Positions 18,061-26,045 of a stretch of 41,679 nucleotides of DNA are shown in pieces; the first letter of the stretch is position 1; every line of letters begins with the position of its first letter. The notes under the pieces were generated by a model that was not told the DNA's origin, made no database searches, and saw only the letters and a list, made by a program, of their open reading frames with translations. A program made the position numbers and the translations under genes. This DNA is from an uncultured Verrucomicrobiales bacterium (GTDB lineage Bacteria; Verrucomicrobiota; Verrucomicrobiia; Verrucomicrobiales; DEV007), in contig CAJXQE010000011.1 in assembly GCA_913058215.1 (NCBI GenBank), positions 1-41,679 of the forward strand. Reading direction: 5' to 3'.

Positions 18061-19164
18061 TTATCGTTTCACAGCCACACGAAGCTTTGCGCTCCGGGCT
18101 CTCGGATTCGTATGCACTTCCTCTTCTGAGGGCACAATCGCCTTTCGATTTGGCAAGCGCAGACAGTAATCAGGATTTGGTCGCGGCTCGGGCCACTCCG
18201 GGCGATCAAGAAATGGCGCACTGGCGTTCCTCATGAAATGCTTCACGATTCGATCTTCCAACGAATGAAATGTAATCACCGCCAACACACCACCTTCAGA
18301 AAGTGCTTCCACAGCATTCTTCAAACCCTCTTCAAGCACTTCAAGCTCACGATTCACCGCAATCCGCAGCGCTTGAAAAACCCGTGTCGCCGGATTTTTC
18401 CGACCAACGCGTGGAATAACCCGGGAGACGATCTCGACCAGTTGAAAGGTAGTTTCGATCACACTCTCTTCCCTGGCTTTCACAATCGCACTGGCGACCT
18501 GGCGGGATTTACGCTCTTCACCATACTTCCAAATCAGATCCGCCAGCTCTTCTTGCGACCACTCATTGACAATTACTTTCGCAGAAAGATCTGAACCCTG
18601 GTCCATCCGCATATCCAAAGGGCCATCCGCACGAAATGAGAACCCACGAGCCGCTTCATCCAACTGATGTGAAGATACCCCAAGATCCATCAGCATCCCA
18701 TCCACCCCATCAATACCCAGATCCTTCAGGATAGAATCAACCCTAGCAAAATTCCCTTTCACAGGAAGAAAACAGTCACCGAACTTCTCCAGTCGCCGGG
18801 ATGCGTAACTGAGCGCATCGTCATCCTGATCGCACCCAATAACGTGAGCCCCTTTTTGAAGCAGCATTTCAGAATGTCCCCCACCACCAAGAGTCCCATC
18901 AAAAACCTGGCGGCCGCTCACCGGGCGCAGCGCATGAAGAATTTCCTGTCCCATCACAGGTTTGTGGTAAAAATCCATACGACTCATTGTTTCAAAATGA
19001 AGAGGCTGCTCATTTCGCTCCCGCCTCAGCTCAGACTCAAGACGAAGCGCCTCAAGCTCATAATCCCGTGACAAAGCAACCCCGCCGTCACTTACACCTC
19101 TCTTGCCCTGCCCTTGATTCATTGACTCCGCCATCTCAAGCCAGGGTTTGATTGAAATAATCAT
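18061..19164 (-). CDS. rsmH: 16S rRNA (cytosine1402-N4)-methyltransferase RsmH
   Basis: RsmH (MraW) methylates C1402 of 16S rRNA with S-adenosylmethionine. The core begins FYHKPVMGQEILHAL and shows the SAM site FDGTLGGGGHSEMLL, the MLMDLGVSSHQLD motif, and VITFHSLEDRIVK near the end. The frame gives a roughly 60-residue extension ahead of the usual family start. Internal ATGs at 19122 and 18987 are possible starts. The one at 19122 has GGAG close upstream; the one at 18987 gives the canonical length but lacks a ribosome site. It is the first gene of the dcw cluster; mraZ is not present upstream. Confidence 0.93.
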   Translation of the reverse strand: MIISIKPWLEMAESMNQGQGKRGVSDGGVALSRDYELEALRLESELRRERNEQPLHFETMSRMDFYHKPVMGQEILHALRPVSGRQVFDGTLGGGGHSEMLLQKGAHVIGCDQDDDALSYASRRLEKFGDCFLPVKGNFARVDSILKDLGIDGVDGMLMDLGVSSHQLDEAARGFSFRADGPLDMRMDQGSDLSAKVIVNEWSQEELADLIWKYGEERKSRQVASAIVKAREESVIETTFQLVEIVSRVIPRVGRKNPATRVFQALRIAVNRELEVLEEGLKNAVEALSEGGVLAVITFHSLEDRIVKHFMRNASAPFLDRPEWPEPRPNPDYCLRLPNRKAIVPSEEEVHTNPRARSAKLRVAVKR

Positions 19165-19487
19165 GATAAATTCTTATTGATGCAGATTCTGTCAGCATAC
19201 GTCTCCTTCCAGTCGATTCTTCCAACTTATAAATATCATAAATTAGAAAAATACTTGGATACTACTATAGTATCCGAAATTAACATTAAGCAAGGCTAAA
19301 ATTTAAGATTTCTAAACTAAATATGGGATTTCCAGATTATGGAAATTCCCGTGATTCCCCGTAATATTGGGAGATCTGGGCGATTCTAAGCTGGATTGAT
19401 AAAGATATCCAGATTATTCAAGGATCGGAACGAGTGATGAAGGTCTCTTTCCTCACTTTAAAGCGAGGGCCTCACTTGAAGAATCGA
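19165..19487 (-). promoter_or_regulatory. AT-rich upstream region of the dcw cluster, no gene seen
   Basis: This 323-nt gap is visibly richer in A and T than its neighbours and contains no convincing ORF. It lies between the start of rsmH and the 3' end of the alcohol dehydrogenase gene, so it should hold the main dcw promoter. It contains a perfect 19-bp palindrome at 19257-19275 and an imperfect one around 19325-19341 (ATTTCC/GGAAAT arms). I could not fix -35 and -10 boxes with confidence. Confidence 0.5.
19257..19275. promoter_or_regulatory. Perfect palindrome upstream of rsmH, possible operator
   Basis: GGATACTA at 19257-19264 and TAGTATCC at 19268-19275 are exact inverse complements around CTA. 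An 8-3-8 palindrome about 95-110 bp upstream of the rsmH frame start is a plausible dimeric repressor site. The region is otherwise gene-free, and no mraZ gene or clear MraZ-type direct repeats (GTGGG/TGGGN) were noticed. Confidence 0.4.
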
Positions 19488-20663
19488 TTACAAAGCAGAT
19501 CGATACACTTTAGCCAGGGCTTCAGCGTCGACTTGGACAGGATTGAATTGTGCCGTCCATTGACTAGCGGCCTCCGTCGATAGCTGATCGATTGCCGACT
19601 CGGTCAAACCGAGATCAGTCGCGCTTTCGTCCATTTTCGCGGCGACCAGCAACTCAGAAACCCGATCCTCTAATGATCCATTTGGATAAAGCTCATTGTA
19701 AACCTTCTCCGCAGCTTCGTTTTGCCGATTGAATCGAATCACATGAGGCAACATCGTTCCTACCGCCTGTCCGTGAACCGTTCCAAAGTGAGCCGTCAAA
19801 GGGTTTGCACAGGAATGAGCAATCCCAAGCATTGAATTCTCAATGGCAGTCCCCGCAAAAGCGGCCCCCAACTGCATCCGTGCCCGCGCCTTCATATTAT
19901 CAGGTTCAGCGAGCACCGTTTCTAAACCTTTTTCCAAAAGGCTCCACGCGGCCCTGGAGTAAGCCATCGAAATATCATTCCCTTTATTGCATACCGCAGT
20001 CTCCAGAGCATGAGCAACGGCATCTATCCCGGTATGCGCGGTGACCGAGGAAGGCTGAGTCAGCGTCAGTTCAGGATCCAATATCGCCACTGCCGCTGCT
20101 GCTTTCTTGTCTCCACACGCCATTTTTGCATGCGACTCCGAATCAGCAATGAGCGCAAAACTCTGGCATTCACTCCCCGTACCGGACGTAGTCGGCACAG
20201 CAATCAAAGGTAACATCGGCTTCTCAGCACGATTCACTCCCTGATAGTCCTGCATCCGACCACCATTGGTCAGGATGAAATTCGCTGCCTTGGCTGTGTC
20301 CATACTTGAACCACCACCAAAACCGATAATCAAATCAACCTCAGCCTCACTGGCGCATTCAACACATCGCTTTACATCAATCGTAGTCGGATTCTCGTGA
20401 ACTTGATCGAAGACCACGACTTCAATGCCGGCATCCTTTAAAATGGACACAGCGCGCTCACTGTGTCCCGTTTTGGCAATGCCCGGATCCGTCACAAGAA
20501 GGGCACGCTTTGCCCCAAGTCGTTTCGCTTCCTCCCCGATCTGCCCAACGACACCGGGACCGAAAAGGACTTTTCCCCCGGGGACATGGTCGAACCCCAA
20601 CACGAAATCCGGAAAATCCAAACCGTGACAGAGCGACTCGATAGAAAGCGCGTTTTGAGGCAT
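19488..20663 (-). CDS. Iron-type (group III) alcohol dehydrogenase
   Basis: The 391-residue protein has the nucleotide-binding GFGGGSSMDTAKA motif, the TSGTGSE loop, and metal-binding positions in HTGIDAVAHALE and GIAHSCANPLTAHFGTVHG, all family hallmarks. It interconverts an alcohol or aldehyde with NAD(P); the substrate cannot be read from sequence. It begins 18 nt after the aldehyde dehydrogenase stop. The pair would carry out successive redox steps between an acid or acyl group, an aldehyde and an alcohol. Cytosolic. Confidence 0.9.
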   Translation of the reverse strand: MPQNALSIESLCHGLDFPDFVLGFDHVPGGKVLFGPGVVGQIGEEAKRLGAKRALLVTDPGIAKTGHSERAVSILKDAGIEVVVFDQVHENPTTIDVKRCVECASEAEVDLIIGFGGGSSMDTAKAANFILTNGGRMQDYQGVNRAEKPMLPLIAVPTTSGTGSECQSFALIADSESHAKMACGDKKAAAAVAILDPELTLTQPSSVTAHTGIDAVAHALETAVCNKGNDISMAYSRAAWSLLEKGLETVLAEPDNMKARARMQLGAAFAGTAIENSMLGIAHSCANPLTAHFGTVHGQAVGTMLPHVIRFNRQNEAAEKVYNELYPNGSLEDRVSELLVAAKMDESATDLGLTESAIDQLSTEAASQWTAQFNPVQVDAEALAKVYRSAL

Positions 20664-20681
20664 CGTCAGGATTCTACGGCC

Positions 20682-22121
20682 TCAGGCAATCTCCGCAATC
20701 TGGAAAGAACGCCGAGTGTAAAGAAAGTCAAAAAGGTTGCCTTCATGCGGCTGGTCCCATTTGATCCGGTTTGTCGGAACATTCCCGACATTCAAACGGT
20801 CAATCGTCGGACAATCGAACAAGTGGTTCACCCACTCAAGATCTTTTGTCACTGCAGTGACGACCAGGGAAGGACCGATTTTTTCAAGCATCTCCGCCTG
20901 TGGACATTCCACCACAGTCGCAAAAGGAAAGAGAAACTCCCGGATCGCCAGTTCCTGATCGAAAGAATCAACCCTGACAATGGTAGGCTGTAAGTAGTTC
21001 ATCCCGTCACGCTCATGAAAACGCTCGCCTTCACGGAACTCCGCGGTGACATCAATCGCTCCACCGGCGTCCAGCCCTGTTTGCACAGCGTCATTGATCC
21101 ATTCGGCAAATTGTGGATTCGCGAATCCGGAAAGCCTTGCTTCAGGATCATCCTGCGCCAAAGGCTTGATTTCCGCGACTCGCTTTGCGACGGCGCGGGC
21201 AATTTCGTCTCCGTATTTGGGCACCACGATCGTCGAGGTACAAATACAACTCCGGCCTGAGTTTGCAGAAACGGATTCAACAATCGTGTCGATGTATTTC
21301 TCCCAGTTTTCAATCTCATCTTCGCCGATGAGAAATTTGGAATACCCGGTTCCGTGGACTTCGATGCGCTCGTCGTTTTCGTACTGCTTCACTGTCGAAT
21401 CATCGCCGAAAAGCATGCACCGACCTGCGCGTCGAATGATCGCACCCGAGCCATCGTGTTGAGTTGGATAAAGAGAAAAGGCTTCTGCGGGGCAACCCGC
21501 TTTGATAAACGCCTGAATCACTCGCCATGGAGTCCAGGGCTCTTCGCGACCGGGCTTCAAGAGAACAGGAACTTTCATCGCAATCGACGGAATCCAAAGG
21601 GCATTTACCGCCGGAGAGTTACTGGGAAGAATCACAGCCAGCTCACTGGTCGTTGCCGAAAAGCTGACCGGTGCCCCGCCCTGCTCGCCATAGCCCTTGT
21701 CGAGAACTTCCCAATCGAGTCCGCGAGTCAATCCCCGGAAGATCGTGTCGATCTCCCCGAAAATTCCGGCGAGACGCTTCATATTCATTCGGATCAGCGA
21801 ATGCGGGAGCCCACTTGTAGCTGCGAGAGAGAACACATAATCATCTGGAGACTGCAACTCCCCTTCGATTCCAATCGGAAGATCAGATTCCAGAAAATAC
21901 TCCCCTGCTTTCTTTGTGATATCGACAAGCTCCTGACAGCTGAACTTTTTCAATACTGCTCGGGCCTCATCCATCTTGAGCAGGTCGTATTTGATCATGT
22001 CTGAACAAGCAAACGAGATCTCTGCGGCTGGTTCGTCGCTTCCGAGTCGATTTACCGTCTGCACATCGAGACTCTTGTAAACCTTACCCTGTCGGAGAAT
22101 TGGAATATGTGGCGCTGTCAT
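20682..22121 (-). CDS. Aldehyde dehydrogenase superfamily protein (possibly acyl-CoA reductase-like)
   Basis: The 479-residue product has ALDH-fold features: VILPSNSPAVNALW with a following LLKPGREEPWTPW (NAD site) and the nucleophile region SANSGRSC, where C292 is the likely catalytic cysteine. It departs from classical ALDHs in lacking the usual GFG/Glu general-base context. Its N terminus (PHIPILRQGKVYKSLD) suggests relation to LuxC-like acyl-CoA reductases, an uncertain call. I start at ATG 22121, dropping an 8-residue hydrophobic extension from 22145. It lies 18 nt upstream of the alcohol dehydrogenase gene and is probably the first gene of a two-gene operon. Confidence 0.72.
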   Translation of the reverse strand: MTAPHIPILRQGKVYKSLDVQTVNRLGSDEPAAEISFACSDMIKYDLLKMDEARAVLKKFSCQELVDITKKAGEYFLESDLPIGIEGELQSPDDYVFSLAATSGLPHSLIRMNMKRLAGIFGEIDTIFRGLTRGLDWEVLDKGYGEQGGAPVSFSATTSELAVILPSNSPAVNALWIPSIAMKVPVLLKPGREEPWTPWRVIQAFIKAGCPAEAFSLYPTQHDGSGAIIRRAGRCMLFGDDSTVKQYENDERIEVHGTGYSKFLIGEDEIENWEKYIDTIVESVSANSGRSCICTSTIVVPKYGDEIARAVAKRVAEIKPLAQDDPEARLSGFANPQFAEWINDAVQTGLDAGGAIDVTAEFREGERFHERDGMNYLQPTIVRVDSFDQELAIREFLFPFATVVECPQAEMLEKIGPSLVVTAVTKDLEWVNHLFDCPTIDRLNVGNVPTNRIKWDQPHEGNLFDFLYTRRSFQIAEIA

Positions 22122-22360
22122 AAAAAAGAAAAATACGCCGGTCAAGGCTCTCCAGATTCCAAATTTTCGAATTGAAAAGAGGCAATGTAAACCGACCCCG
22201 TAAATTCAACGGTTTCCCCGAATTGGCAACCCCGATTCGCTCCCGTGATCTCGGGTAAAATTTGCATATTTTTTTTGTCCGATCATCAACAGGCTTGAAT
22301 CGATTGTAAGGACAAAGTCAGCCTCGCCTTTCAATTATCACAATTGTCGAAATCCGTGAC

Positions 22361-22396
22361 TAAAAACAGAGCAGCCCCTTTACGGGCACTGCTCTG
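22361..22396 (-). terminator. Intrinsic terminator of the NHL-repeat gene
   Basis: On the minus strand an 8-bp perfect stem (22389-22396 with 22367-22374, CAGAGCAG/CTGCTCTG) is strengthened by inner CCC/GGG pairs. It is followed by a TTTTT run (complement of 22362-22366). It lies about 20 nt after the stop of the NHL-repeat gene, the expected place. Confidence 0.85.
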
Positions 22397-22417
22397 CTTC
22401 CGACTCTCAGGTGATTT

Positions 22418-23974
22418 CTATCGAGTCATTTTCACCTTTGCTTTAACGACATCAGATCCCGCAGGATTCGCGATCGACCGTGAGAAGACCCGGAACGTTT
22501 TGCGCTTCGAACCGGCCTTGAATTTTGATCTCACAACCGCTTTGAATCCCACCTTTTCACCAGATTTGAGCTGCCCGGTCCCCAGAAGGCCCCTTGTCAG
22601 ATCTGCCGTCACATTCCCCTTACCCACCTGAAGGTACTTCACTTTGAAATGCCGATCCCCCTTCGTCCCATGCAAGCTGAATTCCCCGGAAAAATTACTC
22701 CCGGTTTTGTTCACCATATCAAAATAGAAGGATGAAGCCCTCTTCGAGCTCCGAAGGTTCAGAGATTGCCCTCCTCCCGATCCGTTGACGACGCCCCTGC
22801 CTCTTTGACCTTCCCGACGTTTCCCAATCGTCGCATCAGGCTGGAACGAAACAGGTGCTCCCGCCAGATCGACCCGGCGAACGACAAGGTTTGACTCATC
22901 CAATATCAGAATATTACCAAGGGAGTCCGCGACTACTCCCCGCGTGCTTGACATCATGGCTTCAGTCGCAGGCCCGCCATCACCTGAGTATCCACTAACG
23001 GTGGTTCCCGCCACGGTTGTGACCAGCTTCGTTGTTGCATCCACCTTGCGAACACACTTGTGAGCATAATCGGCGATAAACAAATTATCATCACCGTCAA
23101 CGCAGATACCATACGGGAAATAGAATCTGGCTGAAGTAGCGAGGACGTTCTCAGTGACAGCTCCAGCTCCTCCAGTTCCTGCATAAGCATTGATGATTCC
23201 TGTCTGTGCGTCAATTCGCCGGATCATGTGATTGGGACGGTCCGAAATATAGAGATGTCCTTTTGAATCGGTACAGAGCCCTCTGGCTTCATTCAAAACA
23301 GCATCAACAGCAGGTCCACCATCTCCATCGAAACCATTGGTGCCATCTCCCGCTATTGTCGTGATGATGCCAGTCGTCCCGTCGATTCGGCGAACCCGGG
23401 TATAAGCATCATCACTGAAGAAAATATTCCCCAGATGATCGACTGCTATCGCCGAGGGAGCATTGAGCTCTGCATCCGTCGCCAGACCGCCATCTCCGGA
23501 GAAGCCGGAAGTGTCCTTACCCGCAATCGTCGAAATGTTTTTGGTGGACGCATCCACTTTCCGAATCCGATGATTTCCACTATCAACAATATAAAGGTTG
23601 CCTTCCTTATCCAGTGCGATCCCGTGGGTAAAAACGCTAAAGCTGGCGTTAATAGCAAGACCTCCATCTCCGGCAAACCCCGGATCCCCTCGTCCTGCAT
23701 AAGCCGCGAAAATGCCCGTATTTACATCTACGCGATAGATGGCGCGGTCACCCGTAGAGAGGTAAAAATTTCCGGCAGAGTCATATGCTGCAAAATGCGG
23801 GGAACCGATAATAGCTTCGGTCGCGATCATTCCGTCGCCAGTCGCGCCATTCATTCCGTTTCCGGCGACCGTGTGAATGTCGCCAGGTGCAGCATTCGAC
23901 AGGACTGAACCGAAAACCATCAGCACGAGGGCCGTTGCAAAAACTTTCGTAGCCTTGTTAGTTAAATATCTCAT
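22418..23974 (-). CDS. Secreted NHL-repeat beta-propeller protein
   Basis: From ATG 23974 the product has 518 residues with a signal peptide ending near SNAA. Six or so repeats follow the pattern IAVDHLGNIFFSDDAYTRVRRID plus a glycine/aspartate loop (GDGTNGFDGDGGPA) recurring each blade. This is the NHL/SMP-30-like propeller typical of exported Verrucomicrobia and Planctomycetes proteins. The last 110 residues form a separate beta-rich domain. The frame is open up to 24259 but that would overlap the methyltransferase and lacks a signal peptide. Function unknown; these propellers bind proteins or ligands. Confidence 0.8.
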   Translation of the reverse strand: MRYLTNKATKVFATALVLMVFGSVLSNAAPGDIHTVAGNGMNGATGDGMIATEAIIGSPHFAAYDSAGNFYLSTGDRAIYRVDVNTGIFAAYAGRGDPGFAGDGGLAINASFSVFTHGIALDKEGNLYIVDSGNHRIRKVDASTKNISTIAGKDTSGFSGDGGLATDAELNAPSAIAVDHLGNIFFSDDAYTRVRRIDGTTGIITTIAGDGTNGFDGDGGPAVDAVLNEARGLCTDSKGHLYISDRPNHMIRRIDAQTGIINAYAGTGGAGAVTENVLATSARFYFPYGICVDGDDNLFIADYAHKCVRKVDATTKLVTTVAGTTVSGYSGDGGPATEAMMSSTRGVVADSLGNILILDESNLVVRRVDLAGAPVSFQPDATIGKRREGQRGRGVVNGSGGGQSLNLRSSKRASSFYFDMVNKTGSNFSGEFSLHGTKGDRHFKVKYLQVGKGNVTADLTRGLLGTGQLKSGEKVGFKAVVRSKFKAGSKRKTFRVFSRSIANPAGSDVVKAKVKMTR

Positions 23975-24017
23975 TGTATAGAACTTGGTTTGGATAATAG
24001 GGCCAGGGTAAAATGCC

Positions 24018-25103
24018 TTAGGCCCTGGCTTCAAGAATGAGGTTGAACGGAGTCTCCGCAGCGCGGCGGAATGACTTGAATCCGGCTTCATCAATGATGA
24101 GCTCGCGCAGTCTCTTCTCACCCGCCTGGGCACCGAGAGCCTTTCCGGTTTCCTGTGCCAACGAAGTCGGAACGCAGACCATGGTGGAAGCGGAGTAATA
24201 CATTCGACCGACTGGATTGAGATTCTCCGAGAGGCTATCGCCGGCCATCGGCTCAACAATCATCACAGTCCCACCGGGATTCAAAGCCTTGCGAACCTTC
24301 TTCATCGCACCAAGGGGATCGCCCATATCATGAAGACAATCGAACAGCGTGATCAGATCATAAGTCCCCGGAATTTCCTTCGCCTCCTGATGATGCAATT
24401 CGAGATTCGTGATTCCGTGCTCCTCTGCATGTTTTGCGGCATCCTGGATCGACTTCTCATGAAAATCGAAGCCGTGAACTTTCGATTTCGGAAAGGACTG
24501 CGCCATAATCATTGAAGACGTAGCGTGACCACAGCCGATGTCTGCGATTGCGCCACCCTGCTCCAATTTTTCAACGACGCCCTCCAGAGCAGGCAGCCAG
24601 GCCTGGACCAGATGATTCTGATATCCCGGACGAAAGAACCGGGCCACAGCACAGGAGAGGCATTCAGTTTGATCTCCCCATGCAACCCCTTCCCCTGTCT
24701 GGAACGCCTCTTTTACTTGAGGCATATTCTGTTGGAATGCGGCTGCTGTTCCGAATGCCGGAGCCAAATAGAAAGGACTATCCGGATTGGCAAAGACAAA
24801 CGCCTGCTCGGTTGTCATAAAAAACTTTTCCCCGCTAGAGTCGTAACTCACATAGCTGGAAGCCGCCTGTGCCGAAAGCCATTCACGCAGATAGCGTTCA
24901 TTTAATCCGGTCAGACTCGCCAGCTCACTGGAAGAAGCTGAGCCATTTTCATGTAGAGCCCGATAGATCCCGAGCTTCTCTCCGATCTGAACGAGCGGAA
25001 CACTGAATGCGCCTCCCAGGTCCTGAAGGACGCCACCCAATAGTGTGTGGAGCCGTTCCTCGTTAATGCTTTCTTTCTTTGGTGTTTTTGCTGTTGTTGT
25101 CAT
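24018..25103 (-). CDS. Class I SAM-dependent methyltransferase with winged-helix head
   Basis: Residues about 20-90 resemble the winged-helix dimerisation head of O-methyltransferases (GIYRALHENGSASSSELAS, then LNERYLREWL). Residues about 170-361 are a Rossmann methyltransferase with the SAM motif IADIGCGHATSSMIMA and post-motif GFDFHEKSI. The overall layout is like Rv2258c-type proteins, whose substrates are mostly unknown. I start at ATG 25103; the frame extends to 25196 without family similarity. The NHL-repeat gene lies 43 nt downstream, on the same strand. Confidence 0.82.
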   Translation of the reverse strand: MTTTAKTPKKESINEERLHTLLGGVLQDLGGAFSVPLVQIGEKLGIYRALHENGSASSSELASLTGLNERYLREWLSAQAASSYVSYDSSGEKFFMTTEQAFVFANPDSPFYLAPAFGTAAAFQQNMPQVKEAFQTGEGVAWGDQTECLSCAVARFFRPGYQNHLVQAWLPALEGVVEKLEQGGAIADIGCGHATSSMIMAQSFPKSKVHGFDFHEKSIQDAAKHAEEHGITNLELHHQEAKEIPGTYDLITLFDCLHDMGDPLGAMKKVRKALNPGGTVMIVEPMAGDSLSENLNPVGRMYYSASTMVCVPTSLAQETGKALGAQAGEKRLRELIIDEAGFKSFRRAAETPFNLILEARA

Positions 25104-25295
25104 AATTCTATTTCTTTGCGCTTGGATTTGTTCGGCATTTCGCTGCCCTACCCTCTCTAAAGAAATATTTTCAGATTCGTTACACAGCTCCCTCACATTT
25201 TTTAAAGAAAACCCCCGCTCCCTGTCAGAAACCCTGTTTCCGGCGCGATTTCGTTCTCCAATTCCCCGCGAATTGAGCTACAATTTTCCCGGATC
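25104..25295. promoter_or_regulatory. Divergent promoter region between methyltransferase and ECF sigma/kinase genes
   Basis: This 192-nt gap lies between two genes read in opposite directions and should carry promoters for both. I see no confident -35/-10 pair and no obvious duplicated ECF-type promoter such as an AAC motif, so nothing finer is claimed. Confidence 0.35.
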
Positions 25296-26036
25296 ATGGA
25301 TGAATCTCCAGGACAGGAATCAATCGACCCGGGCCAGTTCCCTCCAACCCGTTGGAGTTTAGTAATGGGAGCCAGGGTTGGCGGCGAAGAAGAGCGAACT
25401 CGTGCCGTTAGCGAGCTTTGTAAGATGTATTGGTATCCTCTCTATGCCTATGTGCGAAGACGAGGATTGAGCCCCGCCGACGCTGAAGACGCGACTCAGG
25501 GATTCTTTTGCGAACTCCTGGAGAAAGATCGAGTCCAACTTTTTTCGGAGGAGAAAGGGAGACTTCGCGCCTACCTGCTTTCTTCAGTGAAAAACTATCT
25601 TCGTGATCTGGGGAAAAAAGAACGTGCCGAAAAAAGAGGTGGTGGCCAGAAGGTAATCTCTCTCGATCTGGAATCAGCCGAAGAACGGTATTCCTACGAG
25701 CCACCAGAATTTGATACGCCGGAGAAGTTGTTCGAAGTCCGATGGGCCCTCACCATACTTGACCGGGTTTTTGAGAGAGTCCGGCAGGAATACATAAGAC
25801 TCGAGAAGTCCGAAGCCTATGAAGCACTCAAAGGGTTACTCGCAGGCGACGGGGATATTTCCTTTCGGGAAATTGGGGAGCAACTTGGAATCAATGAAGG
25901 GGCGGCCCGCGTCACCCTTTTTCGAATGAGAAAACTCTATCGGAGGTTTTTGGAAGAGGAGATTTCAGAAACAATCTCCGAAGGCGATGCCCTCGAAGAC
26001 GAAATTCACTATCTTAACCAGGTATTCGCGAGTTAA
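25296..26036 (+). CDS. ECF-type sigma factor (kinase-linked)
   Basis: The 246-residue protein has sigma region 2 at about 25-95 (PLYAYVRRRGLSPADAEDAT, then RLRAYLLSSVKNYLRDLGKK). A linker of about 60 residues follows, then region 4 at about 185-220 (ISFREIGEQLGINEGAARVT). The linker is longer than in most ECF factors and carries a Tyr/Glu-rich stretch (EERYSYEPPEF). The gene is followed by the kinase gene 9 nt later. Sigma factors of this layout beside Ser/Thr kinases are known in Planctomycetes and Verrucomicrobia, and phosphorylation of one such group (ECF43) has been shown. Here region 2.2 keeps a DAED-like motif, so classification as ECF43 is not supported. No anti-sigma gene is adjacent. 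Confidence 0.85.
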   Translation: MDESPGQESIDPGQFPPTRWSLVMGARVGGEEERTRAVSELCKMYWYPLYAYVRRRGLSPADAEDATQGFFCELLEKDRVQLFSEEKGRLRAYLLSSVKNYLRDLGKKERAEKRGGGQKVISLDLESAEERYSYEPPEFDTPEKLFEVRWALTILDRVFERVRQEYIRLEKSEAYEALKGLLAGDGDISFREIGEQLGINEGAARVTLFRMRKLYRRFLEEEISETISEGDALEDEIHYLNQVFAS

Positions 26037-26045
26037 GGCTCATCC

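Noticed and set aside
19440-19475. CCTC...GAGG hairpin after the alcohol dehydrogenase gene as a terminator
   Set aside because: The stem is imperfect on one strand and lacks a T-tract on both.
22146-22360. Possible gene or regulator upstream of the aldehyde dehydrogenase gene
   Set aside because: No ORF with ribosome site or domain was seen; only AT-rich runs, so it is treated as plain intergenic DNA with a likely promoter.
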